From positions 1-33,017 of the forward strand of contig MSJH02000451.1 in assembly GCA_001931875.2 (NCBI GenBank): a stretch of DNA of 33,017 nucleotides, in the 5' to 3' direction. The notes beneath the pieces are model-generated. The model was not told the DNA's origin, searched no databases, and worked only from the letters and a program-made list of their open reading frames with translations. How positions within the stretch are numbered: the first letter of the stretch is position 1; each line of letters begins with the position of its first letter. The position numbers were made by a program, and so were the translations under genes. Shown here piece after piece: positions 32,201 to 33,017 of the stretch. The DNA comes from Byssochlamys sp. IMV 00236 (lineage: Eukaryota > Ascomycota > Eurotiomycetes > Eurotiales > Thermoascaceae).

Positions 32201-32984
32201 TTACGAATTGCTTCACGTGCAGCACGGTTACCCAGGTAACAGATGACGTTCATTTCAGGTGCCCATTGCTTGAATTCATTGATCCAGTTTTCAGAAGTGG
32301 ACAAGGGAACCACAACCAAGAAGGGACCATAAAGCTGTTGCTTGTGATAGAGTACATTAAAGAAACTAATTGTCTGTACAGTTTTGCCAAGACCCATTTC
32401 ATCAGCAAGGATGCCGTTGTGGTTCTTGCACCATAGCCAATACATCCAGTTAACACCATGGAGCTGATAGTCACGGAGTTCACCGCCCTTGATATAATCA
32501 GGCTGCTTCTTGAATGCTTGGAACGCAGGGCGTTGATTTCTTGGGTATGTCGCTGAGCGGTGGGGTATCTTTAGGTTTTGTTCACGCTCCCAGAAGTCAT
32601 CGATGGCCCATTGGTAATCAGAGGAAATATCAGAGGCATCTTCCCAAGTGCATTCATCATAGTTCAGACGCTTCCACTTGACAAAGTATTGATCTACAGG
32701 CTTGCCTCTTGCAGCAGTGACGCGTTCAACAGTAGACCAGTCCTTGATATCCTCACGAAGACGATGTAAATGAATATCTTTTTGCTCAATTTCTTCCTTT
32801 GTGGTTGAGCTGCTATTACGATAGGCCAGTTCTTCTTTGATACGATTTATATAATTTTCAACTTTGCGGAAACCTTTATATGAGGCAAGATAGACATAGT
32901 TTTCCCAAGTGTTATGAAGATGAGAGTAGTTTTTCCATTTGATTTGGTATTCAACATTTGTCTCAAATTGGATAGGGTCAGATT
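29209..32984 (-). CDS. CHD1: Chromodomain helicase CHD1, C-terminal 1,258 residues in one exon (5' end outside window)
   Basis: An ATP-dependent nucleosome spacing factor acting during transcription elongation. The exon runs from an acceptor (T-tract then TTGTAG) at 32985 to the TAA at 29209-29211 with no intron. In order it has tandem chromodomains ([17 protein letters not shown], then [20 protein letters not shown]), a linker, and the SNF2 ATPase with [12 protein letters not shown] (Walker A, near 32394), DEAH at 32068-32079, [16 protein letters not shown] and [21 protein letters not shown]-like DNA-binding region follows ([22 protein letters not shown]). Next is a Ser/His-rich low-complexity linker, then the CHD1 C-terminal helical domain ([17 protein letters not shown] ... 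[12 protein letters not shown]). All ATPase motifs look intact. The N-terminus lies beyond the window. ATG at 32445 is internal; the frame continues upstream through the chromodomains, so it is not the start. Confidence 0.97.
29610..29835 (-). repeat. Ser/His-rich trinucleotide repeat tracts in CHD1
   Basis: (ATG)n/(CAT)n-type and CTA-type triplet runs on the plus strand encode poly-Ser (about 29807-29833) and alternating Ser-His runs (about 29620-29730) in the linker before the C-terminal domain. All units are multiples of three, so length variation keeps the frame. Confidence 0.8.
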
Positions 32985-32987
32985 CTA

Positions 32988-33016
32988 CAAAAAAAAAAAA
33001 AAAAAAAAAAAAAAAA
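32988..33016. repeat. Poly(A) tract at the window end (T-tract of a CHD1 intron)
   Basis: Nearly 30 A residues end the window after a C at 32988. On the coding strand of CHD1 this is the pyrimidine tract directly before the TTGTAG acceptor. A homopolymer of this length is a common contig breakpoint. Confidence 0.75.
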
Positions 33017-33017
33017 T

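Noticed and set aside
32250..32483. Minus-strand frame starting 38 bases before the CHD1 internal ATG
   Set aside because: Wrong frame relative to the helicase; the CHD1 frame itself is open upstream through the chromodomains.

Overview
The window is nuclear DNA of an early-diverging filamentous fungus, most likely a Mucorales species. It is AT-rich, and its genes carry many short GT-AG introns of about 45-70 bp. Long C/T-rich tracts lie upstream of genes. The conserved eukaryotic genes read as fungal: UFD1, NAA50, an AUR1-type IPC synthase, class III ADH, a ROM2-type Rho1 GEF and CHD1. Exon boundaries given here were derived by eye from splice signals, reading-frame continuity and remembered family motifs; no search was run.

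Layout. 1-702 (+) is the C-terminal end of a Glu-rich protein of unknown role. 871-2155 (+) is UFD1 in seven exons, converging on a membrane-anchored alpha/beta-hydrolase at 2184-3739 (-) with only 28 bp between the two stop codons. 4249-6232 (-) is a broken Mutator/FAR1-like transposase that ends in an OTU-type cysteine-peptidase domain. 6408-6934 (+) is NAA50 and 7070-7819 (+) is an unknown type II membrane protein. 7820-10401 is gene-poor with coding-like fragments. 10402-11634 (+) is an AUR1-like inositol phosphorylceramide synthase containing a 63-bp intron that is open and in frame.

11925-14618 is the most unusual stretch. A five-exon CoA-diphosphatase-type Nudix gene (-) has the last 106 codons of its coding sequence repeated, in inverted orientation, about 1 kb beyond its own stop codon. 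The copy is 337 bp with no difference found by eye, and it sits inside a separate open frame on the + strand. A transcript crossing both arms would fold into a 337-bp hairpin.

14713-16653 (-) holds three small putative secreted-protein genes, two of them visible only after splicing. One is a 53-residue precursor with basic cleavage-like sites and a short C-terminal Cys-bracketed peptide. 17574-19087 (-) is an eight-exon glutathione-dependent formaldehyde dehydrogenase. 20230-22760 (-) is a decayed Gag-protease-RT retroelement. 24482-28110 (+) is an eight-exon DEP-DH-PH-CNH Rho1 GEF. 29209-32984 (-) is one very long exon of CHD1 whose 5' part lies beyond the window.

The housekeeping genes do not form an operon-like unit. 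They cover protein degradation (UFD1), N-terminal acetylation (NAA50), sphingolipid synthesis (AUR1), cell-wall signalling (Rho1 GEF), formaldehyde/NO detoxification (ADH) and chromatin remodelling (CHD1). Between them lie transposon remains and small secreted-protein candidates.
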